A stretch of 64,000 bases of DNA, taken from positions 60,272 through 124,271 of the forward strand of contig JAHHIB010000010.1 in assembly GCA_019359075.1 (NCBI GenBank). The letters are read 5' to 3'. Source of the DNA: Kalymmatonema hyalinum WJT4-NPBG1 (lineage in GTDB: Bacteria; Cyanobacteriota; Cyanobacteriia; Cyanobacteriales; Nostocaceae). A program made the position numbers and the translations under genes. The notes below the pieces were generated by a model. The model made no database searches, was not told the DNA's origin, and worked only from the letters and a program-made list of their open reading frames with translations. Shown here one piece after another: positions 1 to 9,338 of this stretch (positions are counted from its first letter, which is position 1; the number at the start of each line of letters is the position of its first letter).

Positions 1-78
1 CTAGATATTTCAGCGCTTAATAGCTTGCATAACTAGAAAACAATTTGCTAGTATTGTATTTCATCGCTCTTAAGACTA

Positions 79-354
79 TTATCTTTTCACCCAACTACCT
101 TGTCGCTCCTCCTCGCGGGGTTTAGCCTTATTAACTCTGAGTTGGCGACCCATCCATTCAGCTCCATCTAACTCTGTAATGGCAGTGCCCTCTTGGGCAT
201 CTTCGCTCATGTCAACAAAGGCAAAACCGCGTAATCGTCCGGTTTCACGGTCAGTAGGTAACACAACTCTTTTGACCTCGCCATATTCTGCAAATACTAA
301 TTTTAAATCTGCTTCTGTGGCGCGGTAGGACAGATTTCCAACGTAAATAGTCAT
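79..354 (-). CDS. RRM-domain RNA-binding protein
   Basis: A 91-residue single-RRM protein. RNP2 (IYVGNL) lies at residues 3-8 and RNP1 (RGFAFVDM) near residues 42-49, followed by a short basic, charged tail. This is the size and layout of the cyanobacterial cold- and stress-linked RNA-binding proteins that bind single-stranded RNA. I chose the ATG at 354 because MTIYVGNL is the family's usual N-terminus; a longer frame exists to 414 but adds unrelated sequence. It is monocistronic, with a long AT-rich upstream region that could hold a 5' UTR of the kind seen in cold-regulated rbp genes (inferred). Confidence 0.93.
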   Translation of the reverse strand: MTIYVGNLSYRATEADLKLVFAEYGEVKRVVLPTDRETGRLRGFAFVDMSEDAQEGTAITELDGAEWMGRQLRVNKAKPREEERQGSWVKR

Positions 355-1324
355 GTGAATCACGTAAGTCGCAACAAAGAGCGAAGAGTTCAGCTTGAAA
401 ACAGCGATCAACAAATAGCAGGAATTGCTTTCGTCTCGTCTGATTCACCAATGGCAAACATTGTAGGAGCAAAGCAACCAAGGAGGTTGCGTCTTCTTAC
501 AAATCAACCAGTGGTCATGCTGAATTTTCGCATACGCTACATATCATAACTGATTGCGTCAATTTTCAAAGTATGGGATTTTACAAACACTTATAGGTTG
601 AAATCAGCTTGACTTATATGTGCTGATGTCTCTTATGGTTAATAAAATTTTGTTTGATTTTTTCTAAGTTTAAATTATGAAAAATACCTATTTATGCAGA
701 TGCGGAAAGTTCAATTTTTGACTTTTGGCATTTTCATTTAGGCTGAAATGAGTTCCATGCCATACCTGAGATGATCTGTGCACCCCTCTTTAGAAGGAGG
801 CAAGGGGGCTGTTGAAAGGTGTTATAAACCGAGTAGCGGAGCAAACCGCCCTACGAATATCTTGCAATAAAAAAGAATAGGTAGAAATTTTTATACACTA
901 AAAGGATTTCTAACAAATAAATTATCCCCTAACAGTCGGGTGGGCATCGCGGAGCGTCCAGATTATAGGACGAGCTAGAAGCCATACGTGTCAAGAACCA
1001 TGCTCAAACATGGAATTTCCCGTCGTTTTAGATCCCTCAACGCCCGATCCTCGGGGGCTAAAGTTTTATCTCCCCCTTGGATGGGGGGATTAAGGGGGGA
1101 TCGAAAACCTAGATGGTACATCGAAAAATGCTCAAATACTTGTCAATAATCGCTTTGGGCTTAAGTTGACACCAATGGCACGAATCCCATCCCACAAGAA
1201 AGAGTTAGATATTTTTTAATTTGGAAGTCTTTAACATCTGCTCACCTGATGCAAAGACGCAAAGGTATCTAGTGCCTCTTTGCGTCTTTAGATGAGATTT
1301 TAGGGAAAATCAGTGAACCTAAGT
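355..1324. other. Intergenic region, no gene seen
   Basis: About 970 bases without a convincing gene. It is AT-rich and contains short GC-rich repeat-like patches: an AGGAGG/CCTCTTT patch near 785-815 and a C-rich/G-rich pair near 1068-1102. The left part may be the leader of the RRM gene. No tRNA-like cloverleaf or conserved ORF was recognised. Confidence 0.5.
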
Positions 1325-1552
1325 TTATTCAATGCTAATCGACTGAGGACCACCAGTTTTGCCATTATGTGCCTGAGTGGGTTCAGTAGTTAAAGCCCTG
1401 TTGGTACTTAAACCGCGTTGTTGGTCGAGCCAGCTTTTAACGGGGTCGTCAGCAAGGCTGAGCCGAAGCAAACCAGAAACAAAGCCGCCTAGAAATGAGA
1501 CTGGGTGCTGGGTGAATTGTTTAAATATGGGTGTTAATTCATCAATGAACAT
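1325..1552 (-). CDS. Small conserved cyanobacterial protein
   Basis: A 75-residue protein of unknown function. The N-terminal half (MFIDELTPIFKQFTQHPVS, then a hydrophobic FLGGFVSGLLRL stretch, then DDPVKSWLDQQ) looks like a small cyanobacterial family that I recognise only as hypothetical. One amphipathic or weakly membrane-associated helix is plausible. The C-terminal third is polar and low in structure. The ATG at 1552 is preceded by purine-rich sequence. It stands alone, upstream of the nrdJ terminator. Confidence 0.7.
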   Translation of the reverse strand: MFIDELTPIFKQFTQHPVSFLGGFVSGLLRLSLADDPVKSWLDQQRGLSTNRALTTEPTQAHNGKTGGPQSISIE

Positions 1553-1689
1553 GAGAAATCTCCTGGCACTTCATTAAAAATTACGACTATTAAAGTGATC
1601 GTAACGTGTTGGGCAATGCCTTTCTTAGCATTGTTGTCGTTTTGTCAGCCTTGTGTGCTGTGTTGTGAGGAAAGCTGGGACTGCATCTA

Positions 1690-1739
1690 TCTAAAAATAG
1701 AATAAGCGGTGGTAGAACATTCCCAACACAACCACCGCT
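1690..1739 (-). terminator. Rho-independent terminator of nrdJ
   Basis: A 9-bp perfect stem (AGCGGTGGT at 1705-1713 with ACCACCGCT at 1731-1739) is followed on the minus strand by TATTCTATTTTTAG. It lies just 3' of the nrdJ stop codon, as expected for its terminator. Confidence 0.75.
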
Positions 1740-1756
1740 GTTCGTCTCGATTGTAT

Positions 1757-2827
1757 TTACATCGAAGTTTGTTCAGGCATCATGCATTTATCAGAGTCAC
1801 AACCTGCTGGTCCTGCTTCTATTAACTCGCCGAAATCATAGCGGCTCAAAACAGCATGGAAATCTTCGGTTTGGCGACGCATCTCCACTTCTTTCATCAG
1901 CTGTTCGTACTGCTGTTTTGTGATAGGCTCGAAGGGCAAGCGCGGAAAAGTTTGAAGATCGTCAAACCGTGCCAGAAGTGCGGCGCTTATGTAGCCTTCA
2001 TCATCTCTGATAGCTTCATATATGCGGGTTCCTAAGGCTTCAACTTCATTTTCCCGTAGTTCAATGGTGGCAGAGGTGTTATGTGTAACATAAAATTTCT
2101 GCACCTGCATATAGAAATCCATTTGGGCGATCGCATTAAATTGACTGATATCTATTTGATCAGCGCCTGGTAAATCAGCCCAGAGTACGGCGACCGGAAT
2201 TTCCACCAGCCATTCGCTGACTCGTGCATCCAAGGGATCGTTCAACAAGTTACCCTGTTCATCTTTGTCCGCTTGGGAGGGTATGACATTGTAGCCGTAG
2301 TCAATACAAGCCAACGCTACGGGATCATTTTTGCGGAAGGTGATCCGACGAAGAAATCTTTGCGCCTTGGGGGGATGCCATCCTGGACTCGCACTCGTGA
2401 GCAAAGACTTAGTACCGCTTGGTTGGACTGTGGTACAGCGATTTGGACGTTTGATATTGTGGCGATCGCAGTACTCCCAAACAACACGCTGCACAGTATT
2501 TTTCCAAAAACTTAGATATTCTTCCTCCCGACGCTTAAACGCCAATCCCTGAGCAGTTGCAGGTCTTCCTTCTGCCCACCAACGTAACCAATCTACCCCA
2601 AAAGCCTGAACAAAGAAATCAAATAAGCCTGTGAAAGAAACACCGACAATCGGGTCTAATTCACGGCTGTACTGGTAGCGTGGTTCAATAAATTTGTGAT
2701 GCAAAAGTCCTGCTACAGAGAGCGCACCTGCGGTGAAAGCCTCCTCCTGTTCTTTGTAGTTATCTGGGTCAATTTGATTCAGGTGGATTTCCGCTAAGTT
2801 GCAGTGGAAATTCGAGCCAATAATTTC
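1757..2827 (-). CDS. nrdJ: Class II ribonucleotide reductase NrdJ, exon 2
   Basis: C-terminal 356 residues of the adenosylcobalamin-dependent ribonucleoside-triphosphate reductase, which makes deoxynucleotides. The reading frame starts at GAA, giving EIIGSNFHCNLAEIHLN, and joins the NPCG end of exon 1 to rebuild the active-site motif NPCGEI. The C-terminus carries the swinging redox pair (CDSDKC near the end). An ATG at 2830 would open this part as a separate ORF, but that ATG overlaps the last intron base and the methionine is not part of the conserved protein. Exons 1 and 2 together give about 766-768 residues, close to the single-chain class II enzymes (about 740). A programming artefact calling two genes is likely in automated annotation. 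Confidence 0.93.
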   Translation of the reverse strand, partial: EIIGSNFHCNLAEIHLNQIDPDNYKEQEEAFTAGALSVAGLLHHKFIEPRYQYSRELDPIVGVSFTGLFDFFVQAFGVDWLRWWAEGRPATAQGLAFKRREEEYLSFWKNTVQRVVWEYCDRHNIKRPNRCTTVQPSGTKSLLTSASPGWHPPKAQRFLRRITFRKNDPVALACIDYGYNVIPSQADKDEQGNLLNDPLDARVSEWLVEIPVAVLWADLPGADQIDISQFNAIAQMDFYMQVQKFYVTHNTSATIELRENEVEALGTRIYEAIRDDEGYISAALLARFDDLQTFPRLPFEPITKQQYEQLMKEVEMRRQTEDFHAVLSRYDFGELIEAGPAGCDSDKCMMPEQTSM

Positions 2828-3155
2828 CATTTTTGTTACCCTAGAGGCTTTTTATCCCCTAGTTCTACGAGTTCTTAATTCCTCGCAGATCCGACTATAT
2901 TTTCTACTAATGATTCACGATAGCATTAGTAGCCGGAGACTCGTGGAGCCGTTCTTAAGAACGGAGGTAAAACCCAGATTATATTCTTTTTAAAACCCAA
3001 CAAATACTACTTTGAGTCTCTATTGATGGTTTAAAAAGGTTCACTCTCTAGTCTGTACGGTGTCAAAGGTGCTTTAGTTCCTCTGATTACCTCGGTATTC
3101 CCAATCGCAGGGTTCACCGAATTTCTCCGGTTTTTAACGTGAGGCAAAACTATCT
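2828..3155 (-). ncRNA. Group I self-splicing intron in nrdJ
   Basis: A 328-nt intron with no ORF. On the minus strand the 5' exon ends CCGTGTGGT and can pair with GCCTCAC 10 nt into the intron, forming P1 with the expected U.G at the splice site. The R element (ACAGACTAGA, around 3045-3055) and the S element (AAAATATAGTC, around 2891-2903) form P7 through GACTA/TAGTC. A P-like stretch (GGTGAACCCTGCG) lies upstream. The last intron base is G, as required. Splicing between GGT and GAA is in phase and restores NPCG|EI. Group I introns are known in cyanobacterial ribonucleotide reductase genes. Exact subgroup was not determined. Confidence 0.88.
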
Positions 3156-4385
3156 ACCACACGGGTTTAAACCATAGCGAGCCAAACGATGCTCTAACTC
3201 ACTTTCAGGAATTTGAGGATAATTCTCCTGCAACCAATCTTTGGCTTTTCCCTCAGCGTATGCTTTGAGAAAATCCACTTTTTGTTCATGATTTCTCAAA
3301 AGGTCACAGTTAGCTCTAGCTATCGCTTCACCAGCCCATTGAATTGCACCTTCGCCGCTGTAATACTGTTTACGGACAGCATCAAGACATTCTTGTAATG
3401 TGGGCTTTTGGTGAAACACTCTTGTGTGGTTCGCCATTCTTAGAGCATCCCGCTCTGGATCGATGCGCCAGTTGCCATTTTCATCCTGCTGCCATAGATT
3501 GTTCTTGGCATCTGCAAACAAATTATCCTCACTGAAACCTTGGCGCATACCAGCTGAACGCCTAATGTTACCTGCAACAATTGTCACAGCTGCTTCATCA
3601 ATCAATAAACAGCATTCAACAGAGTTTAACTGTCGTCCTACAGCTTTATTCAGGATCGATGCACAACGCTCGTACAGCCCAGGCAATTTTACTGGATTAG
3701 CTACGCCTCCAAAGCCGTTGAGAGCCTCTCCTGCTTTACGTACGTCGCTAATATCAACAATGACTTGAACGTCTTGTGAAAAGCGTTCATCGGTTGAGAG
3801 TTCCAACAAGCTTTGATATGATTTGACCCAACCTTGACGGCTATCTCCAACGTAAATGGTGACGATATTGCCTTCTATTTTGACTTCTGTCTGCTCACGA
3901 CGCTCACCAGGAGGAGTACTACCAATCTCACCCCGCACTTGTACTTGAAGACGATTGCGGATGGGGGGCAACTGGTTAATATATTGTGGTTCTAGAACTG
4001 CTCCAGTTCCACAACCCATCATTGCCAAATCCACCATCAACCCGAAAGCACTCCAGTCTTGCAGATTGGTAGAGGTGCAATTATATGCCCCAGAAAAGTT
4101 TTTTTGCTCTTTTAGCCAGTCCGTACCGCCTACCCACAACCAACGTCCACTAGGTAGAGCTTTTAAGTTTCGCTGCATTCGCTCTAAGAGATCAGCCTCA
4201 TGTGGGAGTAGCTTCCCGAGAGTGATTAAAGCTTGGAGGGTGCGATCGCACACCTGATCCCAAGTCTCCCTCACCCCCGCCTCTTTACGGCGGCTGTAGG
4301 TTCTAAAAAACACAGGATTGGCAGCTGGGGCAGTTTCTGGAAATTTTGCACTAGTAAAGCGTTTTCTTTCAAGCTCACGAACCAT
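3156..4385 (-). CDS. nrdJ: Class II ribonucleotide reductase NrdJ, exon 1
   Basis: N-terminal 410 residues of the B12-dependent ribonucleoside-triphosphate reductase. MVRELERKRFTSAKFP...NPVFFRTYSRR is the usual cyanobacterial N-terminus, so I prefer the ATG at 4385 over one two codons upstream at 4391. NCTST near residue 104 holds the N-terminal cysteine of the reducing pair, and the coding part ends at NPCG, where C is the thiyl-radical cysteine. Without splicing, translation would stop two codons into the intron (AGA TAG at 3155-3150) and yield an inactive protein, so splicing is essential for function. No cobalamin riboswitch was recognised upstream. Confidence 0.93.
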
Positions 4386-4608
4386 AATCAAGTCTTGTTG
4401 CTCGCTGACATAGATTATGACTATACGGCAAGTGAATGAGAGGGTAAAGATTGAAAATTTGTTGAATTTGCGCTACCTGTAGGGCTGCACTCATTGTGGT
4501 CAAATTTTATAGCTATTCTCGTTGAAATAAAATAGAGTTCAATTGATGGAAAAGTATATAATGTGCAACTAGCCAGTAAAAATCTTATTGCATAAAGCGG
4601 GGGTAGAT

Positions 4609-5211
4609 ATGTGTGAATCCCTATCAGGGATTGAAAATGTTGCCCCTTGGCGTTCCCCCCTTGCCCGTGCTTTGCACCGCAATCGTAGCCAGCCCCACTC
4701 CCGCTACTTTCAACTAGCAACTGTCCAAGCTGACGGACGCCCTGCTAATCGTACTGTTGTCTTTCGAGGGTTTTTAGGCGATACTAATCTGCTGAAAATC
4801 ATCACTGACACACGTAGTCAAAAATTCGACCAAATAGTCTATAAGCCTTGGGCAGAAGCTTGTTGGTATTTTACCGAAACTCGCGAACAATTGCGCATTG
4901 CAGGGGAAATGAGTCTCATCGATGCCAATCATCCTGACTTAGAACTGCAAAAAGCTCGTCAGTCAACGTGGCAAGACCTTTCAGACAATGCTCGTTTACA
5001 ATTCGCTTGGCCCCATCCTGGAAAACCTAGAGATCATCAAGAAGCTTTCTCACCATCTGTTCTTGATCCCGCTAGTCCCACAGCTAATTTTTGCCTGTTA
5101 TTACTTGATCCCACTCAAGTGGATCATCTAGAATTGCGCGGCGAGCCCCAGAATCGTTGGTCTTATCTACGCTCTGGTCACACTTGGTCTACGAGTGCGA
5201 TTAATCCGTGA
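4609..5211 (+). CDS. Pyridoxamine 5'-phosphate oxidase-like FMN-binding protein
   Basis: A 200-residue protein of the split-barrel flavin-binding fold, close to the cyanobacterial Alr4036-type proteins. Family marks are APWRSPLARALHRNRS at the start, ATVQADGRPANRTVVFRGF (strands 1 and 2 with the FMN-phosphate-binding Arg/Thr), WYFTETREQLRIAGE, and the C-terminal LDPTQVDHLELRGEPQNRW. The ATG at 4609 fits the family; an upstream TTG at 4588 adds unrelated residues. The true substrate is unknown and pyridoxamine phosphate oxidase activity should not be assumed. Divergent from nrdJ and followed on the same strand by the DapF-like gene. Confidence 0.85.
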   Translation: MCESLSGIENVAPWRSPLARALHRNRSQPHSRYFQLATVQADGRPANRTVVFRGFLGDTNLLKIITDTRSQKFDQIVYKPWAEACWYFTETREQLRIAGEMSLIDANHPDLELQKARQSTWQDLSDNARLQFAWPHPGKPRDHQEAFSPSVLDPASPTANFCLLLLDPTQVDHLELRGEPQNRWSYLRSGHTWSTSAINP

Positions 5212-5342
5212 AGAATTTCTGCTTTCCTTAAAGTTGCAAAAATGCAGTAAGTACCTTAGTTTATATTACGGGAATAGTGAAAGAAATTGTGTCTCTTATG
5301 TATTAAATTAACAGCATTTCTAGTATAAAACCTCGCATTTTT

Positions 5343-6188
5343 ATGGATTTCTACAAATACCATGCCCTGGGTAACGACTACATTGTTATAGATCCCAACA
5401 AAATAGATGTTAGTTTATCCCCAGATAATATTCGACTTATCTGTCATCGGAATTTTGGTATTGGCTCAGACGGAATCTTGTATGGACCTATTTTTGGGTC
5501 AGAAAAGATGAAACTGAGAATCCTCAATCCTGATGGCAGTGAAGCACAGAAAAGTGGAAATGGTATCCGGATTTTTTCTAAATATTTACTAGATGCTGGG
5601 TATATTACTTCAAGAATTTTTCAATTAATCACACTCGGTGGTGAAGTTACTATTGAAATCACTGATTCGAGTATTCCATTAATCACTGTTAATATGGGGG
5701 CTGTCACTTTCCAGAGTGATTTAATACCTGTTGCTGGTCCTTCGCGTGAGGTTATAGAGAATGACCTACTGATAGATAGCGTGCCTTTGAAGATGACTTG
5801 CCTTTCAATTGGCAATCCGCATTGTATCATTTCTATGCCGAACATATCTAAAGAAATTGCTTCAGCATTAGGTCCACGTATTGAAACGCTCCAAATGTTT
5901 CCTAATCGTATCAATGTGCAATTTCTTAAAGTTCTTGATCGGCAGAATATTCAAATTGAGATTTGGGAGCGGGGTGCAGGATATACTTTGGCTTCTGGAA
6001 GTAGTAGTTGTGCTGCTGCCAGTGCTGCCTACAGGTTAGGACTGACAAATGAAACCATGAAAGTTCATATGCCCGGAGGCAAGATTGACATCAGCATACA
6101 ACCAAATGGTGATGTTTATATGACTGGCAGTGTCTCAAACGTTATGCAAGGTCGATTTGCTCCAGAATTTCGACAGCTATTGAAGTAA
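5343..6188 (+). CDS. dapF: DapF-like epimerase with Ser in place of both catalytic Cys
   Basis: 281 residues, the normal length of diaminopimelate epimerase, with the paired DapF domains: FYKYHALGNDYIVID at the start, NPDGSEAQKSGNGIR at 62-76, GNPHC at 157-161 and WERGAGYTLASGS at 208-220. In authentic DapF the two bases are cysteines in CGNG and ACGTG. Here they are serines at 71 (codon AGT) and 218 (codon TCT), while E209 and the surrounding frame are kept. The enzyme may be inactive, work by a different chemistry, or act on another substrate. A canonical dapF would be expected elsewhere in the genome for lysine and peptidoglycan synthesis. The gene is uninterrupted and well conserved, so it is not a pseudogene by appearance. 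Confidence 0.85.
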   Translation: MDFYKYHALGNDYIVIDPNKIDVSLSPDNIRLICHRNFGIGSDGILYGPIFGSEKMKLRILNPDGSEAQKSGNGIRIFSKYLLDAGYITSRIFQLITLGGEVTIEITDSSIPLITVNMGAVTFQSDLIPVAGPSREVIENDLLIDSVPLKMTCLSIGNPHCIISMPNISKEIASALGPRIETLQMFPNRINVQFLKVLDRQNIQIEIWERGAGYTLASGSSSCAAASAAYRLGLTNETMKVHMPGGKIDISIQPNGDVYMTGSVSNVMQGRFAPEFRQLLK

Positions 6189-6279
6189 GAAACAGTCTTA
6201 ATCTGTGAAAATCAGACATATTCAGATTCCCGACTTTTTGAAGAAGTCAGGAATCTTGTTGTTCACGAATGAATAAGTT

Positions 6280-6352
6280 CGTAGTGAGGACTTTAGTCCT
6301 CTTTACCGACAAAGCAAGGACTTAAGTCCTTACTACAAATAAGTTTTCTTAT
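6280..6352. repeat. Dispersed palindromic repeat (GGACTT/AAGTCC family), copy 1
   Basis: Contains GAGGACTTTAGTCCTC and AAGGACTTAAGTCCTT, two nested palindromes ending in TTACTACAAATAAG. A close relative lies at 22705-22770, also just beside the end of a gene, and a shorter relative at 29473-29506. It fills the gap between the DapF-like gene and cysE, which converge. Confidence 0.7.
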
Positions 6353-6390
6353 GGGCAATAAGAGCGAACATTATAGAACTCGCTTGCTCG

Positions 6391-7185
6391 TTAAATCCCA
6401 GAACCGTCCAGGAACTCTTCTATTAGCTTATTTCCCAAGCGGCAACTCGTGCGCGTTTCTGCCAAAGATGCCTCATCAGTTAATATATGGGAATTTGAGA
6501 CGCTAGGTGTTTGAAATGCTGGGTTAAGAGAAGAAAATGAGATGTTTTGCTGTGTTTGTTGCAGCTGTTGAATTTGTTGTTCAAGTTGCTCAAGCCGGTC
6601 TACTAAAGCACGTATTACTTGGGCTTCAGCATCTGGTAAACTTCCATGTTCTAACGGATTTACCCGAACGCCAGCGCGATAGATAATTCGACCAGGAACG
6701 CCAACCACAGTACAGTCGGGTGGCACATCACGCAATACAACTGAGCCAGCACCAATACGGACATTGTTGCAAATTTCGATATTGCCCAGCACTTTGGCTC
6801 CAGCTCCAACGACAACATTTTCCCCCAAGGTAGGATGGCGCTTACCGCATTCTTTACCTGTACCGCCGAGGGTGACACCTTGATAAATCAGGCTATAGTC
6901 TCCGACAATCGCCGTTTCCCCAATCACCACACCCATCCCGTGGTCAATAAAAACACCATGCCCAATGACTGCACCAGGATGGATTTCAATTCCGGTCAAA
7001 AATCGAGCGATGTGGGAAATCAGGCGGGGGATAAAGGGAATACGAATGCTATACAACCAATGAGCTAGCCTGTGTAAGAGTAGAGCTTGCAAACCGGGGT
7101 AGCAAAACAATACTTCCAACCAGTTACGAGCAGCTGGATCGCGTTCAAAGATGATGCGGAAGTCAGTAATGAGTGTAGATAGCAC
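6391..7185 (-). CDS. cysE: Serine O-acetyltransferase
   Basis: CysE transfers an acetyl group from acetyl-CoA to L-serine, the first step of cysteine synthesis. The 264-residue protein has the N-terminal helical SATase domain ([29 protein letters not shown]), the catalytic segment [22 protein letters not shown], and a left-handed beta-helix of hexapeptide repeats ending near residue 170 ([10 protein letters not shown]). The C-terminus is a longer-than-usual tail with a Q/L-rich coiled coil ([16 protein letters not shown]) and a polar segment. Start is a GTG at 7185, giving the family N-terminus. Convergent with the gene upstream on the plus strand. Confidence 0.94.
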   Translation of the reverse strand: MLSTLITDFRIIFERDPAARNWLEVLFCYPGLQALLLHRLAHWLYSIRIPFIPRLISHIARFLTGIEIHPGAVIGHGVFIDHGMGVVIGETAIVGDYSLIYQGVTLGGTGKECGKRHPTLGENVVVGAGAKVLGNIEICNNVRIGAGSVVLRDVPPDCTVVGVPGRIIYRAGVRVNPLEHGSLPDAEAQVIRALVDRLEQLEQQIQQLQQTQQNISFSSLNPAFQTPSVSNSHILTDEASLAETRTSCRLGNKLIEEFLDGSGI

Positions 7186-7309
7186 GCTTCTATTACCCTA
7201 GTTTTGCCAATCTAGTCAAACTCTATATTAGCGTCCTATGTCCATGCATAATTGTTCAAAATCCCAAGCTTTTTCCTTTAGGGTTTCAAGCGACAGAACC
7301 ACAAGAAAG

Positions 7310-7342
7310 CAGGGGAAGAAGAGGTTTCCTCTTCTTCCCCTG
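7310..7342. terminator. Perfect 15-bp hairpin, terminator-like
   Basis: CAGGGGAAGAAGAGG at 7310-7324 pairs without mismatch with 7328-7342 across a TTT loop. It lies 3' of the DUF3352 gene (which ends at 7407) and upstream of cysE. There is no clear U-tract, so it may be a stem-only terminator or an mRNA-end stabiliser. Confidence 0.5.
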
Positions 7343-7406
7343 CACCCTCTGTACTCCCTGTACCATGAACAGCTACAGCTTTGTTTGTGGAAATTTCGGA
7401 ATTGAA

Positions 7407-9137
7407 CTAGCTATTGAATTGGAAAAACACGCCGCCTTTGAGCAATCCTGTGTCGCTTCCATAACTACTGAGGGTGAGCGATCGCAAATCTTTAAAAAAC
7501 GGCTTACCCAAGACTTCCACAAACTTAAGAATTGGTAGTTGACGCTCTAAAATCTCCTGACTCTTTGTCCAGTCGAGATACACGTAGCCTTGATTGGGTT
7601 GAGGAATAGCAGCGATACTGTCTTGGAAATTGCGAGTGTTCATTAAGGAGTTATTTTTAGCTGTCAAAGCTTGATCAATTGCCTCAACAGAGGATGCGAA
7701 AATCTCGTAATTTCCCAGATCAGCACGCGCCCCTAGAACCTTTGCTTGGATTGCGAATGATTCTCGCTCTTTTACTTGATCAGATTTATTCACAGCAGCG
7801 CTTAACTGTGTCCAAGTGGAGATTTTTTGTTCGTTTAGGCTGAAGGAATTCAGGGAAAGCCCTTTTGATGAGGCGAGTTCATCCAAATGGGAAATTCCTG
7901 CTGCTGTAGCGTCAGATTTTTGAGCTACAAAAATCCAATCAGGAGTTGTTTGCTCTTGACGAGGTAACAATCCTATGGCGTATTCTCCTTGCACCCAGTT
8001 GAAAATATCCTCTTTCCAGTTGATGCCCCATTGTTTTTGTACATCTGCCAAAGGTGGTAGCAATCTAGAAATAACATCTTCTGGGGAAGCAGATAGGGCG
8101 GCTGTCACTTGTTGCCAGAGTTGGGCTAAATCACTGTCACCCAAACCGTTCAAATTAGCTCCCGCAACTGCCAAACTTGCTGCTGCAGGGATATACTCCA
8201 ATGCACCCACAGGTTTAGAGAGTTGTGCAGATGGAGGTGAAGTTTTCTCCTTTGCCAGTAAAACAGTTTCAGCTAGCAATCCTTTGGAGTTTGATACCAA
8301 AGAAATAATTTGGTTGTCATAAATTTGAGCCTCCGGTTTTAACCCTTGCCATTTTGCGACTGTGGGGAGATTCAGAAAAGCAACAGCCAGTGCTTCTTTG
8401 GGCAGTTGTTTGATGGCTTGTTGGTATTTGCTCGAACTGGTCAAATTGAGTTCCGCAGCCTGTACGTTATTAATAGCCTCTCGCAGCACTTTTGGATCGT
8501 TGGCAAACAAGACAAAGCTCTTGCCTACAACTGCACCAGCAAGAGGATTTTGGTTTTTGACTTTTTCCTTCTCAATCTGTGCCACCTCCGTGCGCGGGTT
8601 AAGCGCGTTGAGGGGAGTTGCCTGGGTTGGGGGGATTTGATTGTCATAGATCAGCTTCACGCCTTTGTACTGTTCAGTCGCTAAGCTAGCCCCAGCCAAT
8701 GCCCGTTTGGAAAACAACACCTCGACAAATTCGCCGCTTTTCTCCGGTTGAGTGGTTGCCAGTGCCATGAGATACCCTGGCTGTTGTCCGTTCTCAAAGT
8801 CACGGTCAATGTCTAAACTGGTGACAGCCAGTGTAATTTCGTTTCCTAGCCAAGGTTTAATATCCTCTTGGTAATCTATACCCGTATTAGCCAGTAAATT
8901 TGTTTTTAATTTTGAGAGTTCCCCATCACGCTCAAACGCCTGCAAGCGTTCTGGATTCACTAGCATTGACACCATCACTGGTGCTTGTTTCGACACGAAC
9001 ATGGCAGCATCTGACTGTTCAGTAGAGGCGCGAGTCAGCGGAGTTTTGGCATAAAACCCGTTACAACCAGTGATACCAATCAACAGCAGCATAATGGTAC
9101 CTGCTGCTAGAACTCTGAAGAATGAGCCTTGTGTCAT
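7407..9137 (-). CDS. DUF3352 lipoprotein
   Basis: A 576-residue exported protein of the cyanobacterial DUF3352 family; molecular function unknown. The N-terminus is a lipoprotein signal: basic MTQGSFFRV, a hydrophobic run (LAAGTIMLLLIGI) and a TGC lipobox. Starting at the ATG at 9137 places this signal at the N-terminus; a longer frame to 9179 would bury it. The rest is mixed alpha/beta with repeated motifs such as EYKGVKLIYD, SFVLFANDPKVLREAI and the duplicated pattern EIFASSVEAIDQAL, suggesting an internal two-fold repeat. It would be anchored in a membrane facing the periplasm or thylakoid lumen. Monocistronic. Confidence 0.85.
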   Translation of the reverse strand: MTQGSFFRVLAAGTIMLLLIGITGCNGFYAKTPLTRASTEQSDAAMFVSKQAPVMVSMLVNPERLQAFERDGELSKLKTNLLANTGIDYQEDIKPWLGNEITLAVTSLDIDRDFENGQQPGYLMALATTQPEKSGEFVEVLFSKRALAGASLATEQYKGVKLIYDNQIPPTQATPLNALNPRTEVAQIEKEKVKNQNPLAGAVVGKSFVLFANDPKVLREAINNVQAAELNLTSSSKYQQAIKQLPKEALAVAFLNLPTVAKWQGLKPEAQIYDNQIISLVSNSKGLLAETVLLAKEKTSPPSAQLSKPVGALEYIPAAASLAVAGANLNGLGDSDLAQLWQQVTAALSASPEDVISRLLPPLADVQKQWGINWKEDIFNWVQGEYAIGLLPRQEQTTPDWIFVAQKSDATAAGISHLDELASSKGLSLNSFSLNEQKISTWTQLSAAVNKSDQVKERESFAIQAKVLGARADLGNYEIFASSVEAIDQALTAKNNSLMNTRNFQDSIAAIPQPNQGYVYLDWTKSQEILERQLPILKFVEVLGKPFFKDLRSLTLSSYGSDTGLLKGGVFFQFNS

Positions 9138-9278
9138 ATTTTTTACACATACTACTAGGGCGCAAACACAAATAATCAACCACCATTAGAAATATCGAAG
9201 GCAGTTCTGTTACTAGAAATTAGTTTAGTACTGAAACTTCTGCAGAAATCTATCAAAAATTAGGTGATCTCGTACCTC

Positions 9279-9294
9279 TATCAAGAGATTGATA
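9279..9294 (-). promoter_or_regulatory. Candidate right-end hairpin of TnpB element
   Basis: TATCAA-GAGA-TTGATA, a perfect 6-bp palindrome about 45 nt beyond the tnpB stop codon. IS200/IS605-type elements carry subterminal hairpins at their right end, and the TnpB guide RNA usually spans this region. Assignment is inferred from position only. Confidence 0.35.
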
Positions 9295-9338
9295 CACCTA
9301 CCAACCGTTCACATAAACCTACTCATATCTAGTCATTG

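Noticed and set aside
2830..3150. Two separate ribonucleotide reductase genes
   Set aside because: Neither half is complete; the spacer has group I intron signals and splicing in phase rebuilds the protein.
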